Below are positions 1 to 9,175 of a DNA stretch of 54,614 nucleotides, in pieces. Within the stretch, counting starts at the first letter, position 1. The number at the start of each line of letters is the position of its first letter. This stretch comes from Nocardioides sp. Lineage in GTDB: Bacteria; Actinomycetota; Actinomycetes; Propionibacteriales; Nocardioidaceae. The DNA lies in NCBI GenBank assembly GCA_025965125.1, contig JAOPXM010000175.1:1-54614 (forward strand), in the 5' to 3' direction. The notes beneath the pieces were generated by a model that saw only the letters and a program-made list of their open reading frames with translations, ran no database searches and was not told the DNA's origin. A program made the position numbers and the translations under genes.

Positions 1-1106
1 CGGGCGATCTCGCCGGCCAGGCCGCCGTTCTCGGCGTCCGGAGAAAGCGCCGCGCCCTGGGTGTCGATCACGGTGACGAGCGGCAGCCCCAGCTCGGACG
101 CGAGCCGCATCCCGCGGCGCGCCTCGCGCAGCGCCTCGGGCCCCATCGGGTGGTCGGGCGTCTGGCCGCGACGGTCCTGGCCGAGGAACACACACGGCGC
201 CTGTCCGAAGCGCACCAGCGCGATCAGCAGGCCGGGGTCGCGCTCTCCCTGCCCGGTCCCGTTGAGGGGTACGACGTCGCTCGCGGCGTACTTGAGCAGG
301 CGGCGTACGCCGGGCCGATCCGGCCGGCGGGAGCGGGTCACGGCGTCCCACGTGTCCACGTCGGCCCACGTCAGGTCCGGGTCGTCGTCGGGCACTGCCG
401 GCACCGGCTCGATGCCGTGCCGGGGGGCGAGCAGGATCGCCAGTGCGCGATCGAGGATCCCGGCGATCTGGTCCGGTGCGACGACGGCGTCGATGATGCC
501 GTGCGCGTAGAGGTTCTCCGAGGTCTGCACGCCCTCGGGGAACGGCTTCCCGTAGAGCGCCTCGTAGACCCGCGGTCCCAGGAAGCCCACCAGGGCGCCC
601 GGCTCGGCGACCGTCACATGACCCAGCGAACCCCACGACGCCATCACGCCCCCGGTCGTGGGGTGGCGCAGATAGACGAGGTAGGGGAGCCCAGCCGCCT
701 TGTGAGACGCCACCGCCTCGGAGATGCGCACCATCTGGACGAACGCCGGAGTCCCCTCCTGCATCCGGGTACCGCCGCTCACCGGGGCCGCGAGCAACGG
801 GAGGGCCTCGCGCGTGGCGCGCTCGATCGCGGTCACCAGCCGATCCGCGGACGCCCGGCCGATCGACCCGGCCAGGAACCCGAACTCCCCGACGACCACT
901 GCCACCCGGCGGCCCTTCATCAGTCCCTCTCCCGAGAGCACCGACTCGTCGACCCCGCTCTTCGAGGCGGCCGCGGCGAGCTCGGCGGCGTACTCGTCGG
1001 AGATCTCGCCGCGCACCGGGCGCTCGTCCCAGGAGGTCCACGAGCCGGCGTCCAGGACGAGGGCGATCAGCGCGGCGGCGTCGAGCCGGGTCGGGGGGTG
1101 GCCCAT
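1..1106 (-). CDS. accD3: AccD3-type acyl-CoA/acetyl-CoA carboxylase carboxyltransferase (C-terminus beyond window)
   Basis: Carboxyltransferase subunit that moves the carboxyl group from biotin to an acyl-CoA. About 368 residues are visible; the C-terminus runs off the left edge. Seen: SGGTRMQEGT followed by LRHPTTGGVMASWGSLGH and GPRVYEALYG, the crotonase-fold beta-type half, then RRPDRPGVR and LREARRGMRLA opening the alpha-type half. This fused beta-alpha order and the wording resemble mycobacterial AccD3 as I remember it. The ATG at 1106 is preceded by TAGCCT and exactly six bases, so the message may be leaderless. It is divergent from the nitroreductase. The family is certain; the substrate is not. 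Confidence 0.88.
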   Translation of the reverse strand, partial: MGHPPTRLDAAALIALVLDAGSWTSWDERPVRGEISDEYAAELAAAASKSGVDESVLSGEGLMKGRRVAVVVGEFGFLAGSIGRASADRLVTAIERATREALPLLAAPVSGGTRMQEGTPAFVQMVRISEAVASHKAAGLPYLVYLRHPTTGGVMASWGSLGHVTVAEPGALVGFLGPRVYEALYGKPFPEGVQTSENLYAHGIIDAVVAPDQIAGILDRALAILLAPRHGIEPVPAVPDDDPDLTWADVDTWDAVTRSRRPDRPGVRRLLKYAASDVVPLNGTGQGERDPGLLIALVRFGQAPCVFLGQDRRGQTPDHPMGPEALREARRGMRLASELGLPLVTVIDTQGAALSPDAENGGLAGEIA

Positions 1107-1118
1107 GCGCGCAGGCTA
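1107..1118 (-). promoter_or_regulatory. Leaderless-type -10 element of the carboxyltransferase gene
   Basis: Reading the minus strand, TAGCCT (1118-1113) matches the actinobacterial TANNNT -10 hexamer. It is followed by six bases and then the ATG at 1106, so transcription would begin at the start codon. There is no Shine-Dalgarno sequence in the gap. Confidence 0.55.
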
Positions 1119-1164
1119 GGCCATGGCCGGGGAATAGCCGGGCCGCGTCGACGGCTCGCCCTGT

Positions 1165-1731
1165 GTGACCTCTGAGCCGGACCTGTTGCCGTTGCTGCGC
1201 GATCGCCGCAGCGTGCGGACCTACGACAGCTCGCACGTGCTCACCGACGCCGAGGTCCGGGTGCTGCTCGAGGCGGCGCGCTGGTCGCCCTCAGCCGGCA
1301 ACTCCCAGCCGTGGGCGTTCCTCGTCGGACGTCGCGGCGACGATGCCCACCGCCGCTTCGTGCCGTTGCTGGCACCGAGCATCCGGCGCTGGGCGCCGTC
1401 CGCGTCCGCGCTGCTCTTCGCGTTGCACCAGGTGGCGTCGGGTCCGGAGGTGGATGCGCTGGGCTACAGCGACTACGCGATGTACGACCTGGGCCAGGCC
1501 GTTGCCCACCTCTCCGTGCAGGCCGCGGCCATGGGCCTGGCGGTCCACCAGTTCGCCGGCTTCTCCCACGAGGGGGTCGCTGAGGTGGCGGGCGTGCCTC
1601 GCCACTGGCGGGTCACCACCGGGCTGGCCGTGGGTCTCGGGACAGTCAGCGACCTGGTGCCGCGCACGCGTCGGCCACTGGCCGAGCTGGCGTACGGCGC
1701 CAGGTTCGGTGAGCCCGCCGACTTCGTCTAG
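1165..1731 (+). CDS. Nitroreductase-family FMN oxidoreductase
   Basis: Small flavin oxidoreductase of 188 residues, expected to reduce nitro or quinone-like substrates with NAD(P)H. Seen: RRSVRTYDSS at the N-terminus (the RRSxRxY FMN-phosphate motif), then ARWSPSAGNSQPW, the typical second FMN-contact segment, and MGLAVHQFAGF near residue 125. The length fits the compact subfamily. The GTG at 1165 is used because the RRSVR motif must lie near the N-terminus; I see no good ribosome binding site. It stands alone, convergent with the epimerase-like gene. Substrate unknown. Confidence 0.85.
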   Translation: MTSEPDLLPLLRDRRSVRTYDSSHVLTDAEVRVLLEAARWSPSAGNSQPWAFLVGRRGDDAHRRFVPLLAPSIRRWAPSASALLFALHQVASGPEVDALGYSDYAMYDLGQAVAHLSVQAAAMGLAVHQFAGFSHEGVAEVAGVPRHWRVTTGLAVGLGTVSDLVPRTRRPLAELAYGARFGEPADFV

Positions 1732-1793
1732 ACCCGAGCCAGGCAACCACTCCCTTGGATCAGTCGCCCAGACCTGGGGCAGGCAGACGCGGT

Positions 1794-2786
1794 CTAGCGG
1801 CTGGCCCGCCAGGCGTCCAGGACGGCCCGCTCCTCCTCGCGGGTGAGGCCGCCGACCTCTGCCTCGGGGTTCTCACGCAGCCAGGTCAGCGTGTCGCGGG
1901 TGGTCTCGGCGATCGGCCTGATCGTCAGGCCCGCGTCGAGGGACGGGGCTGCGTCGTGGGCGAGCATCCCGTCGTACTCCGGCCGCGGGAGCCAGAGCGG
2001 CACCGACCTCGGCCCGGCCCAGGGCTCCACCTGCTGCTCGACCAGGAAGTCCTGCGGCACCCAGGTGAACTCCGCAGTGGGAGCCACCGCCTCGGCTGCC
2101 TCGGCCAGGAGCGTCCCGATGGGCATCGAGGGCCCGATCCCGTCGAAGTCGCCCGTGCGTCCTGACTCAGCGCTGTCGACGATCCAGGCCGCCAGGTCGC
2201 GGACGTCGATGATCTGGACTGTGTCCTGCGGGTCGCCCGGGGCCAACAGCTCGGGGGACCCGGCGGCGTCGTCGAGTCGCGCCGGCCAGTACGTGAAGCG
2301 GCCACTCGGGTCGCCCGGGCCGGCGATGAGCCCGGGGCGAACCACCATCGAGGAGGACGCGCGCTCGCGGACGATCTGTTCGCACGCGACCTTCAGCTGG
2401 CCGTAGGCCTCCGGTGCCTCGGCGAGGTCGACGTCCTCGGAGATCGGCTCGCGCAGCGCCAGGGTCCCCGGCCGGCCGCCGGGTGTCGACTCGTCCTCGT
2501 AGACGTTGACGGTGGAGACGAACACCCAGTGCGACTCGGCGAACGTCGCGACCGCGGCGCGGACCCAGGACGGCTGCCGGGCCACGTCGACGACCGCGTC
2601 GAACTGTTGCTCGGCCAGCTCGGCGGGCACTCCTTGGCTGCGGTCGAACGGCACGAAGCTGGCGCCGGTCGGGATCGACCCGGAGGTGCCGCGGCAGGCG
2701 CACACCACCTCGTGGTCGCGGCGTACGGCCTCCTCGGCCACCGCACGGGACAAGAAGACCGAACCACCGAGCACCAGAAGTCGCAT
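1794..2786 (-). CDS. NAD-dependent epimerase/dehydratase-family protein
   Basis: Extended short-chain dehydrogenase of 330 residues. Seen: MRLLVLGGSVFLSRAV, a Rossmann beta-alpha-beta opening with a slightly degenerate glycine motif, then FVSTVNVYED, YGQLKVACE (YxxxK-type active site) and VVRPGLIAGPGDPSGRF, all typical of NAD-dependent sugar epimerase relatives. The ATG at 2786 is preferred over upstream in-frame codons because the Rossmann strand starts right there; the upstream extension is low-complexity. Single gene; its stop is 62 bp from the convergent nitroreductase stop. Substrate unknown. Confidence 0.85.
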   Translation of the reverse strand: MRLLVLGGSVFLSRAVAEEAVRRDHEVVCACRGTSGSIPTGASFVPFDRSQGVPAELAEQQFDAVVDVARQPSWVRAAVATFAESHWVFVSTVNVYEDESTPGGRPGTLALREPISEDVDLAEAPEAYGQLKVACEQIVRERASSSMVVRPGLIAGPGDPSGRFTYWPARLDDAAGSPELLAPGDPQDTVQIIDVRDLAAWIVDSAESGRTGDFDGIGPSMPIGTLLAEAAEAVAPTAEFTWVPQDFLVEQQVEPWAGPRSVPLWLPRPEYDGMLAHDAAPSLDAGLTIRPIAETTRDTLTWLRENPEAEVGGLTREEERAVLDAWRASR

Positions 2787-2912
2787 GCCCCCACCGAACA
2801 GGGCACCCGCCCGCAGGGCAAGCCCTTCTGCTCCCAGCAGAGGGCGCGCGCCACCCCGGGCGCCCCGACGAGACAACACGCCCCGCCACTCGACCGAGGA
2901 GCCCAGCCCAGC

Positions 2913-4382
2913 TCAGCTTCGCGGCGGCGAGCGCTTGCCCAGGAGCCAGGAGTCGAAGAAGCTCGTGAGCTCGAGGCCGGTCTGCTCCTCGAGCCAGGGC
3001 AGGTAGTCGTCCCGGCTGGCATTGCCGTCCTCGTGCACGTGCGGCCATTCGCTGGCCAGCGCGAAGAAGGCGTCGTAGCCGATCCGCTTCCTCAGCTCGT
3101 CCCACATCAACGCCGGCCCGTAGTAGATGTTCCCCTCGCCGAAGGTCGACGGATCGTAGTCCGCCGGCGGTCCGGACACGCGCCGCATCTGGGGCTCGAA
3201 GCTCGCCCAGTACCCAAGGACCGACTCCACGCTGTCGCCGCCCTTGTCGGCGTCGTAGAGGCCCTCGAGGTACATCGCCATGCCCTCGTTCATCCACACG
3301 TCGCGCCAGTCGTTCGGCGTCACGACGTCGCCGTACCACTGGTGAGCCATCTCATGGACCAGGACGCCCGGCGACGTCGTGTAGTCGGTGATGCCGAGCG
3401 TGATCATGGTCTGCGTCTCCATACCGCTGAGCGAGTCGACCAGCACGATGCCGAGCGAGTCGAACGGGTACGGGCCGAGGCGCGCCTCGAGCCAGTCCAA
3501 CCCGGCCGGAGCCGAGGCCAGCCCCTTGACCAGCTTCGGTCGGTCGCGCGGCGTCCAGTACGTGATCGGGACCCCGCTCGACGACTTGTCGCTGGTCATC
3601 TCGAAGTTGCCGATCGCGACCGTGACGAGGTACGACGCCGCCGGCTCGGAGAGATGCCAGTGGGTGACGGTGTCGCCCTCGACCGTCGTACGGGACTCGA
3701 GCTCGCCGTTGGCCACGCCAACCCACGGCGACGGGACCGAGATCGTGAAGTCGTAGAGCGCCTTGTCGGACGGCTGGTCGTTGACGGCGTACCACGTGAA
3801 GGCGCCATACGGCTCCTGCATGGTCCAGGCCTCGTTGTCCTTGGTGATGGTCCAGCCGGTCGTGCTGAAGTCGGACCTGGTCGTGGGCGCGGCGGCGGGT
3901 TTGGGGGTGCCGGCGTAGGCGATCTCGAGGGTGTAGCGCTGGTCCGCGTTGACCGGCGTGTGGACGACAAGATCCTTGCCGATCTGCTCGAACTCCACGG
4001 CCGCGCCGTCGACGGTGACCGACGACGCCGTCAGGGCGTGGCTGAAGTCGAGCTGGAACTGCTCGGCATCCGCGGTCGACCGGAACACCAGGGTCTCCAG
4101 GGCGTCGAGGGTCTTCGTCCTCGGCGCCCAGTTCAGATCCAGGTCGTAGTGCAGCGCATCGACCCCGGGGTCGCCGATGTCGGGGTAGACGGAGTCCTCG
4201 AGGGGCGTGCTGAGGGCGGCGTCGAGCGCGGGGTCGTCCACCTGGGTGTCGGTCCCACCGTCGTGCGCGATCGCGGTCGCCGGTCCGGAGGTCTCGGGTC
4301 CGGCGTCAGGCTTGTCGTTCGAGGTGCAGCCGGCGAGCAGAAGCGAGGCCGCGGCGAGCCCGGCCACTCCGGCACGGATCAC
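2913..4382 (-). CDS. Secreted M1-family zinc metallopeptidase, lipoprotein
   Basis: Aminopeptidase-like enzyme of 489 residues. The N-terminus is a lipoprotein signal ending LLLAGC (Cys19), so it should be anchored outside the membrane. Seen: SGMETQTM, the exopeptidase-type substrate loop (GxMEN variant), HEMAH at about 343-347 and NEG with Glu about 366, which complete the HExxH-x18-E zinc site. It has the N-terminal beta domain and the catalytic domain but lacks the large C-terminal helical domain of long M1 enzymes. The GTG at 4382 overlaps the sigma-factor stop as GTGA, so the two are translationally coupled. An N-terminal extension to 4826 is only the shadow frame of the sigma gene. Confidence 0.92.
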   Translation of the reverse strand: MIRAGVAGLAAASLLLAGCTSNDKPDAGPETSGPATAIAHDGGTDTQVDDPALDAALSTPLEDSVYPDIGDPGVDALHYDLDLNWAPRTKTLDALETLVFRSTADAEQFQLDFSHALTASSVTVDGAAVEFEQIGKDLVVHTPVNADQRYTLEIAYAGTPKPAAAPTTRSDFSTTGWTITKDNEAWTMQEPYGAFTWYAVNDQPSDKALYDFTISVPSPWVGVANGELESRTTVEGDTVTHWHLSEPAASYLVTVAIGNFEMTSDKSSSGVPITYWTPRDRPKLVKGLASAPAGLDWLEARLGPYPFDSLGIVLVDSLSGMETQTMITLGITDYTTSPGVLVHEMAHQWYGDVVTPNDWRDVWMNEGMAMYLEGLYDADKGGDSVESVLGYWASFEPQMRRVSGPPADYDPSTFGEGNIYYGPALMWDELRKRIGYDAFFALASEWPHVHEDGNASRDDYLPWLEEQTGLELTSFFDSWLLGKRSPPRS

Positions 4383-4969
4383 TCGGAACCCCGGAGCAAG
4401 GGGCGGACCAGCTTGCGGCCGTGATGGATCTGGGCCTTGATCGTGCCGAGCGGCGCGCCCACCTGCTCGGCGATCTCCTCGTAGGACATGCCGTAGACGT
4501 CGCGCAGCAGCAACGGCTCCACGAACTGGGGGTGGTCGCGCTCGATCGTCTCCATGGCCTCGAGGAGGTCCAGTCGGGTTCCGGCGATCACCGAGGTCGT
4601 CCTCGGGTCGGGCAGCTCCCGCGACCCGGTGGCGTGCGGGTCGCTGGCGACGGCCTGGTTCTTCATCCGCCGGTACGTCGAGCGCGCGGAGTTCACCGCG
4701 ACCACGTGCATCCAGGTGGTGAACCGCCCGCGGCCGCCCCAGGAGCCGATCTTCGTGGCGATGTTGATCAGCGCCTCCTGGCAGGCGTCCTCGGCGTCCG
4801 GGGTGTGTGGCAGCACGCCGCGGCACACGTTCAGCGCGCGGGGGCGGATCGCCCCGAGCAGGGTCTCGAGGGCGTCGCGGTCCCCGTCCTGGGCGCGGCG
4901 TGCCAGCTCATCGATCTCGTCAGGGGTCCGCCCCTCCGACCAGGAGTCCCTGGGTGCCTCGTCAGCCAT
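4379..4969 (-). CDS. ECF RNA polymerase sigma factor
   Basis: Extracytoplasmic-function sigma-70 protein of 196 residues. Region 2 lies around residues 30-100 with DAEDACQEALINIATKI and GRFTTWMHVVAVN (the -10 recognition part). Region 4 near the C-terminus shows LRDVYGMSYEEIAEQVGAPLGTIKAQIHHGRKL, a helix-turn-helix. No anti-sigma gene follows. Instead the stop codon overlaps the start of the M1 peptidase lipoprotein gene. A short pair of direct repeats (AGGTTTG) lies just upstream. The target regulon cannot be told from this sequence. Confidence 0.93.
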   Translation of the reverse strand: MADEAPRDSWSEGRTPDEIDELARRAQDGDRDALETLLGAIRPRALNVCRGVLPHTPDAEDACQEALINIATKIGSWGGRGRFTTWMHVVAVNSARSTYRRMKNQAVASDPHATGSRELPDPRTTSVIAGTRLDLLEAMETIERDHPQFVEPLLLRDVYGMSYEEIAEQVGAPLGTIKAQIHHGRKLVRPLLRGSE

Positions 4970-4974
4970 GTCAC

Positions 4975-5001
4975 CAAACCTTCCCCGCTCGCTGCAAACC
5001 T
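4975..5001 (-). promoter_or_regulatory. Direct repeat AGGTTTG x2 upstream of the ECF sigma gene
   Basis: On the minus strand AGGTTTG occurs at 5001-4995 and again at 4981-4975, 20 bp apart (about two helical turns), directly before the sigma-factor ATG at 4969. It could be an operator or part of an autoregulated promoter. The inner copy overlaps a weak GGAAGG ribosome binding site. Confidence 0.25.
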
Positions 5002-5043
5002 AATGCAGGCAGGCGGAGAAGGCTGGTGACCTCGGGTGCGCCG

Positions 5044-5843
5044 CTACTTGACCTCGGAGCGGAGCACCAGCCGGATGCCCACGATCAGCGGGATGATGAG
5101 CCAGACCAGGTGCGTGACCCCGAGGTTCGCCCACTGCTCTGCGCTGAGCGAGCCTTCGGTGAGCGTGCTCTGGGTGTAGGTGACATCCACCCACGGCTGC
5201 AGGTCCTTGAACCACTGCTGGCTGTCAGCGAGCAGCATCGCCAGTGTCGGCAGCACGAACGAGTACACGAAGTAGGCGACGATCGCCCCGGCGGAGTTGC
5301 GGATCAGCAGCCCGAGCATGAAGCCGACGAGCATCCCGAGCACGTTGAACAGAACAACTCCGGAGAGGAACCCGAAGCCGTCGTCCCAGACCGTGGGGAC
5401 CCCGGCGATGGCCGAGCCCACGATGTTGCCGAGTGCGCCGATCGCGAGGGCGACGACCATCGAGGCCACGCCGATGCCGACGGCCACGATGCCCTTGGCG
5501 AGCACGATCCGGCTGCGGTGGGGGACCAGTGTGAACGTCGTGAGCCCGCTTCGCTGGCTCCACTCGCTCGTGACCGACAGGATCGCGACGACCGGAAGGA
5601 TGATCGACAGCGGGACACCGATGGCGGCGCCGAACGTGTCGTAGGTCAGCTGGTCGTTGGGGGCGAGCAGCACGACCGCGCCCGTTGCGACCACGGCGGC
5701 GATGCCGATGCTGGCCATCAACCAGAAGCCCGACCGGGTGTTGAACGACTTGCGCAGCTCCACTGCCGCAATGCGGGACAAGGGGATCGGGGCAGGGGCC
5801 GGGCGCGCGGCTCGGCGGGTGTCCTGCTCGAGGGCGATGGTGG

Positions 5844-5847
<4 letters not shown>
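5044..5847 (-). CDS. ABC-2 type transporter permease
   Basis: Integral membrane half of an ABC exporter, 267 residues. Seen: a cytoplasmic N-terminus ending AVELRKSFNTRSGFW, then six hydrophobic segments, including LMASIGIAAVVATGAVVLL, VGIGVASMVVALAIGALGN and LVWLIIPLIVGIRLVL at the end. ELRK-x-x-N/TRSGFW is typical of ABC-2 permeases next to a DrrA/CcmA-like ATPase. The ATG at 5847 overlaps the ATPase stop as ATGA, so the pair is co-translated. Cargo unknown; drug, lipid or peptide export are the usual roles. Confidence 0.9.
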
Positions 5848-6755
<908 letters not shown>

Positions 6756-6884
6756 GTATCCAGCGTCGCGGGTCCTGGGGCCGCCGCACATCAGGGAACG
6801 TGCTGAGGTCACCCCCAGAACCTCCCCCTGTGGTCTCTCGGGGTCGACCCCGAGGTGGTGGGCGCTCTCGCCCATAATGCGAGG

Positions 6885-8354
6885 GTGTCCATGCCCAGCC
6901 GTCTCGGTCGCTACGCCGTGCGCCGTCGCATCGGCGCGGGCGGCTTCGCGACCGTCTGGCTGGCCTACGACGAGCAGCTGGACTCACCGGTCGCGGTGAA
7001 GGTCCTCGCGGACAACTGGACCGAGGACCAGCACGTGCGGCAGCGGTTCCTCGAGGAGGGCCGCTACCTCCGCCGGGTGGAGTCCCCCCACGTCGTGAGC
7101 GTCTATGACGCAGGCGAGCTCGAGGACGGCCGTCCCTACCTCGTGATGACGTACGCCGACCAGGGCACCCTTGCGGACCGGCTCGAGGTCGGTGGCCTGA
7201 CCCCCGCCCAGGCGATGGAGGTCATCCGTCAGGTCGGGGCCGGCCTGACCGCCCTGCACCAGCGCGACATCCTGCACCGCGACGTCAAGCCCGCCAACGT
7301 GCTGTTCCGCACCGCCGAGGGCGAAGTTCGCGCGATGGTCGCCGACCTCGGCCTCGGCAAGGCACTGGACGTGTCGTCCCGGCTGACGATGATCGCGGGC
7401 ACCCCGTCGTTCGTCGCCCCGGAGCAGGCCCAGGCCGAGCCGCTGGATGCCCGGGCCGACCTCTACTCGCTGGCCGCGTTGACCTACCTCCTGCTGGCCG
7501 GCCGAGCACCGTACGCCCACGCAGACCTGGCTGCTGCGGCCCGTCCGCAACCGCCGCTCCCGATCTCCACACCCGAGCGCCCGTTCTCCGACCAGGTCGA
7601 TGCGGTCGTGCGCCGAGGCCTGGCCATCGACCGCGACGAGCGGTGGCCCGACGTCGCGACGTACGTCGACGCGCTCGCGGACGCGCTGGGCGAGCCGGTG
7701 GGCGGCGGGGTCTCGGAGCCATGGCTGCCACTCGACCCCCAGCTCACGCAGCCGGGCGCGCGGCCCTCACCGATGCCGGCCACCGGCCCGCTGGGTGACC
7801 CGACCCCGCCGCCCGGCCGCCGGCGCCGGCGGCTCGTTGGAGCGTTTGCCGGGCTGGTGGTGCTCGCCGTCGGCGGAGGCGTCGGCTTCGTCCTGCAGCA
7901 GCAGCTGGGAGGCCAGGTCACGGTCACCGACGACGAGGACACGATCAGCGTCACGGTGCCGGACGACTGGGAAGAAGCCACCTCTACCCGGGGCTGGGAT
8001 CCACCCAACGCGGAAGGCGCCGCCGAGTTCCCGGCCGTGTCGGTCGGTACGTCGCCGACGTGGACCACTGCCGGCACCGGCGCCGAAGGAGTGTTCGCCG
8101 GGATCCTGCCGGGCACCGAACTGCCCGAGCAGCTTCCGCAGCACCCCGAATGCGGGAAGGCGGGCGAACGAATGGACGACAGCTCGGCCCTCGGGAGCTC
8201 GGCGACCGTGGCGTACAGCTCCTGCCCCGACGGAGTCACGATCGAGCGCGTGGTGCAGGTGACGACCACGCAGCTCCTCTGGGTGCAGGTCCGAAGCGCC
8301 GACCGGGCCACCGCCAACGACGTGCTCGACAGTGTCGAGCTGCACGGCATGTGA
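6885..8354 (+). CDS. Membrane Ser/Thr protein kinase with a secreted C-terminal domain
   Basis: Eukaryotic-type kinase of 489 residues. Seen: glycine loop RIGAGGFATVWLA, Lys39 in VAVKVL, HRD at about 131-133 in ILHRDVKPANVLF, DLG at 154-156 in place of DFG, and FVAPEQAQ. A proline-rich linker leads to one membrane helix (about 317-339). A 150-residue outer domain follows, with VPDDW and two cysteines that could form a disulfide. It has no PASTA repeats. The GTG at 6885 is favoured over the ATG at 6891 because CATAAT ends six bases before it (leaderless layout). The outer domain resembles the neighbouring protein at 8364-9029. Substrates unknown. Confidence 0.92.
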   Translation: MSMPSRLGRYAVRRRIGAGGFATVWLAYDEQLDSPVAVKVLADNWTEDQHVRQRFLEEGRYLRRVESPHVVSVYDAGELEDGRPYLVMTYADQGTLADRLEVGGLTPAQAMEVIRQVGAGLTALHQRDILHRDVKPANVLFRTAEGEVRAMVADLGLGKALDVSSRLTMIAGTPSFVAPEQAQAEPLDARADLYSLAALTYLLLAGRAPYAHADLAAAARPQPPLPISTPERPFSDQVDAVVRRGLAIDRDERWPDVATYVDALADALGEPVGGGVSEPWLPLDPQLTQPGARPSPMPATGPLGDPTPPPGRRRRRLVGAFAGLVVLAVGGGVGFVLQQQLGGQVTVTDDEDTISVTVPDDWEEATSTRGWDPPNAEGAAEFPAVSVGTSPTWTTAGTGAEGVFAGILPGTELPEQLPQHPECGKAGERMDDSSALGSSATVAYSSCPDGVTIERVVQVTTTQLLWVQVRSADRATANDVLDSVELHGM

Positions 8355-8363
8355 CCGAACTGT

Positions 8364-9029
8364 TCAGGGGATCCGCGCCGAGTCGACGACTCGCTCGAGC
8401 AGATCGGCCAGGCCCGCCCGGTCCGCCTCGCGACCGGTGACCGCTACGTCGGCGTATGCCGTGGCGCTGTCGCCGAAGGTCAGCCAGCGCTCCATCGTGA
8501 CCCGCTGGTAGAACGTGCCTTTGACGAGGCCGGGGTCCAGATAGGTGGCCTCGAACCCGTCGTTGAGATCCTGCTCGATGACCAGGTGCTGAAGGTTGCC
8601 GTCGTCCACGGCGTTCTGGAGCTTCAGGATCCGGAAACCCTTGGCCGCCGACACCGAGGAGCGCGAGCCGGCGACGATCTCGATCCGGAGGACGTAGGAG
8701 TTCAGGGGGTTGTCGGGTGGCGCGAAGTTCCACGCCGAGCCGCCCACGAGGGTCACCCGTCGCCAGCCGTCGGGCACCGACGCCTGCAGCCTGAACTGGT
8801 TCAGTCGGAACGACGCTTCGTGGCTCGGCAGGTCTGTGCCGAGCGGTGCGATGGCCGGGTCCGGCAGCACGTCGTACTCGGTGACGGGATAGCTCGGTGA
8901 CTGGGCGGGGACCGGGGTGACCGCAGCAATCGAGGCGGGATCGCTTTGCAGGACGTTGCCGACGACGAAACCCCCGGCCACCCCCGCCAGAGCCAGCGCC
9001 AGCCCGGCGCCGACGGTCCGCAACCTCAT
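8364..9029 (-). CDS. Secreted or membrane-anchored protein with a VPxGW domain (unknown function)
   Basis: Protein of 221 residues with an N-terminal hydrophobic segment (VGAGLALALAGVAGGFVVG), either a signal anchor or a signal peptide without a lipobox. The rest is extracytoplasmic. FRLQASVPDGWRRVTL in the middle recalls the SVxVPxGW motif of LpqN/PsbP-like secreted actinobacterial proteins. The same motif appears in the outer domain of the adjacent kinase and in the lipoprotein at 46552-47232. It is convergent with the kinase gene, nine bases apart. The ATG at 9029 follows TACGGT plus six bases. Function not recognised. Confidence 0.75.
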   Translation of the reverse strand: MRLRTVGAGLALALAGVAGGFVVGNVLQSDPASIAAVTPVPAQSPSYPVTEYDVLPDPAIAPLGTDLPSHEASFRLNQFRLQASVPDGWRRVTLVGGSAWNFAPPDNPLNSYVLRIEIVAGSRSSVSAAKGFRILKLQNAVDDGNLQHLVIEQDLNDGFEATYLDPGLVKGTFYQRVTMERWLTFGDSATAYADVAVTGREADRAGLADLLERVVDSARIP

Positions 9030-9041
9030 GGCGTCACCGTA
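9030..9041 (-). promoter_or_regulatory. Leaderless-type -10 element
   Basis: Minus-strand TACGGT (9041-9036), then six bases, then the ATG at 9029. The same arrangement and the same hexamer occur before the amidohydrolase gene at 10682. Confidence 0.55.
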
Positions 9042-9175
9042 ACTGCCCGCACGACCACCGCAAGAACTGCGTGGCGCACCGATGAGTTCACAGGATTGAC
9101 TGGGTCTGTCGTATTCGTAGGCCGCCGTTCGTCGTGTAGGTAACCGCACCTCCACCGACCCAGGAGACATGACCC

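Noticed and set aside
4383-4826. N-terminal extension of the M1 peptidase frame
   Set aside because: Lies in the shadow of the sigma-factor gene. The lipoprotein signal starts at the GTG at 4382, which overlaps the sigma stop as GTGA.
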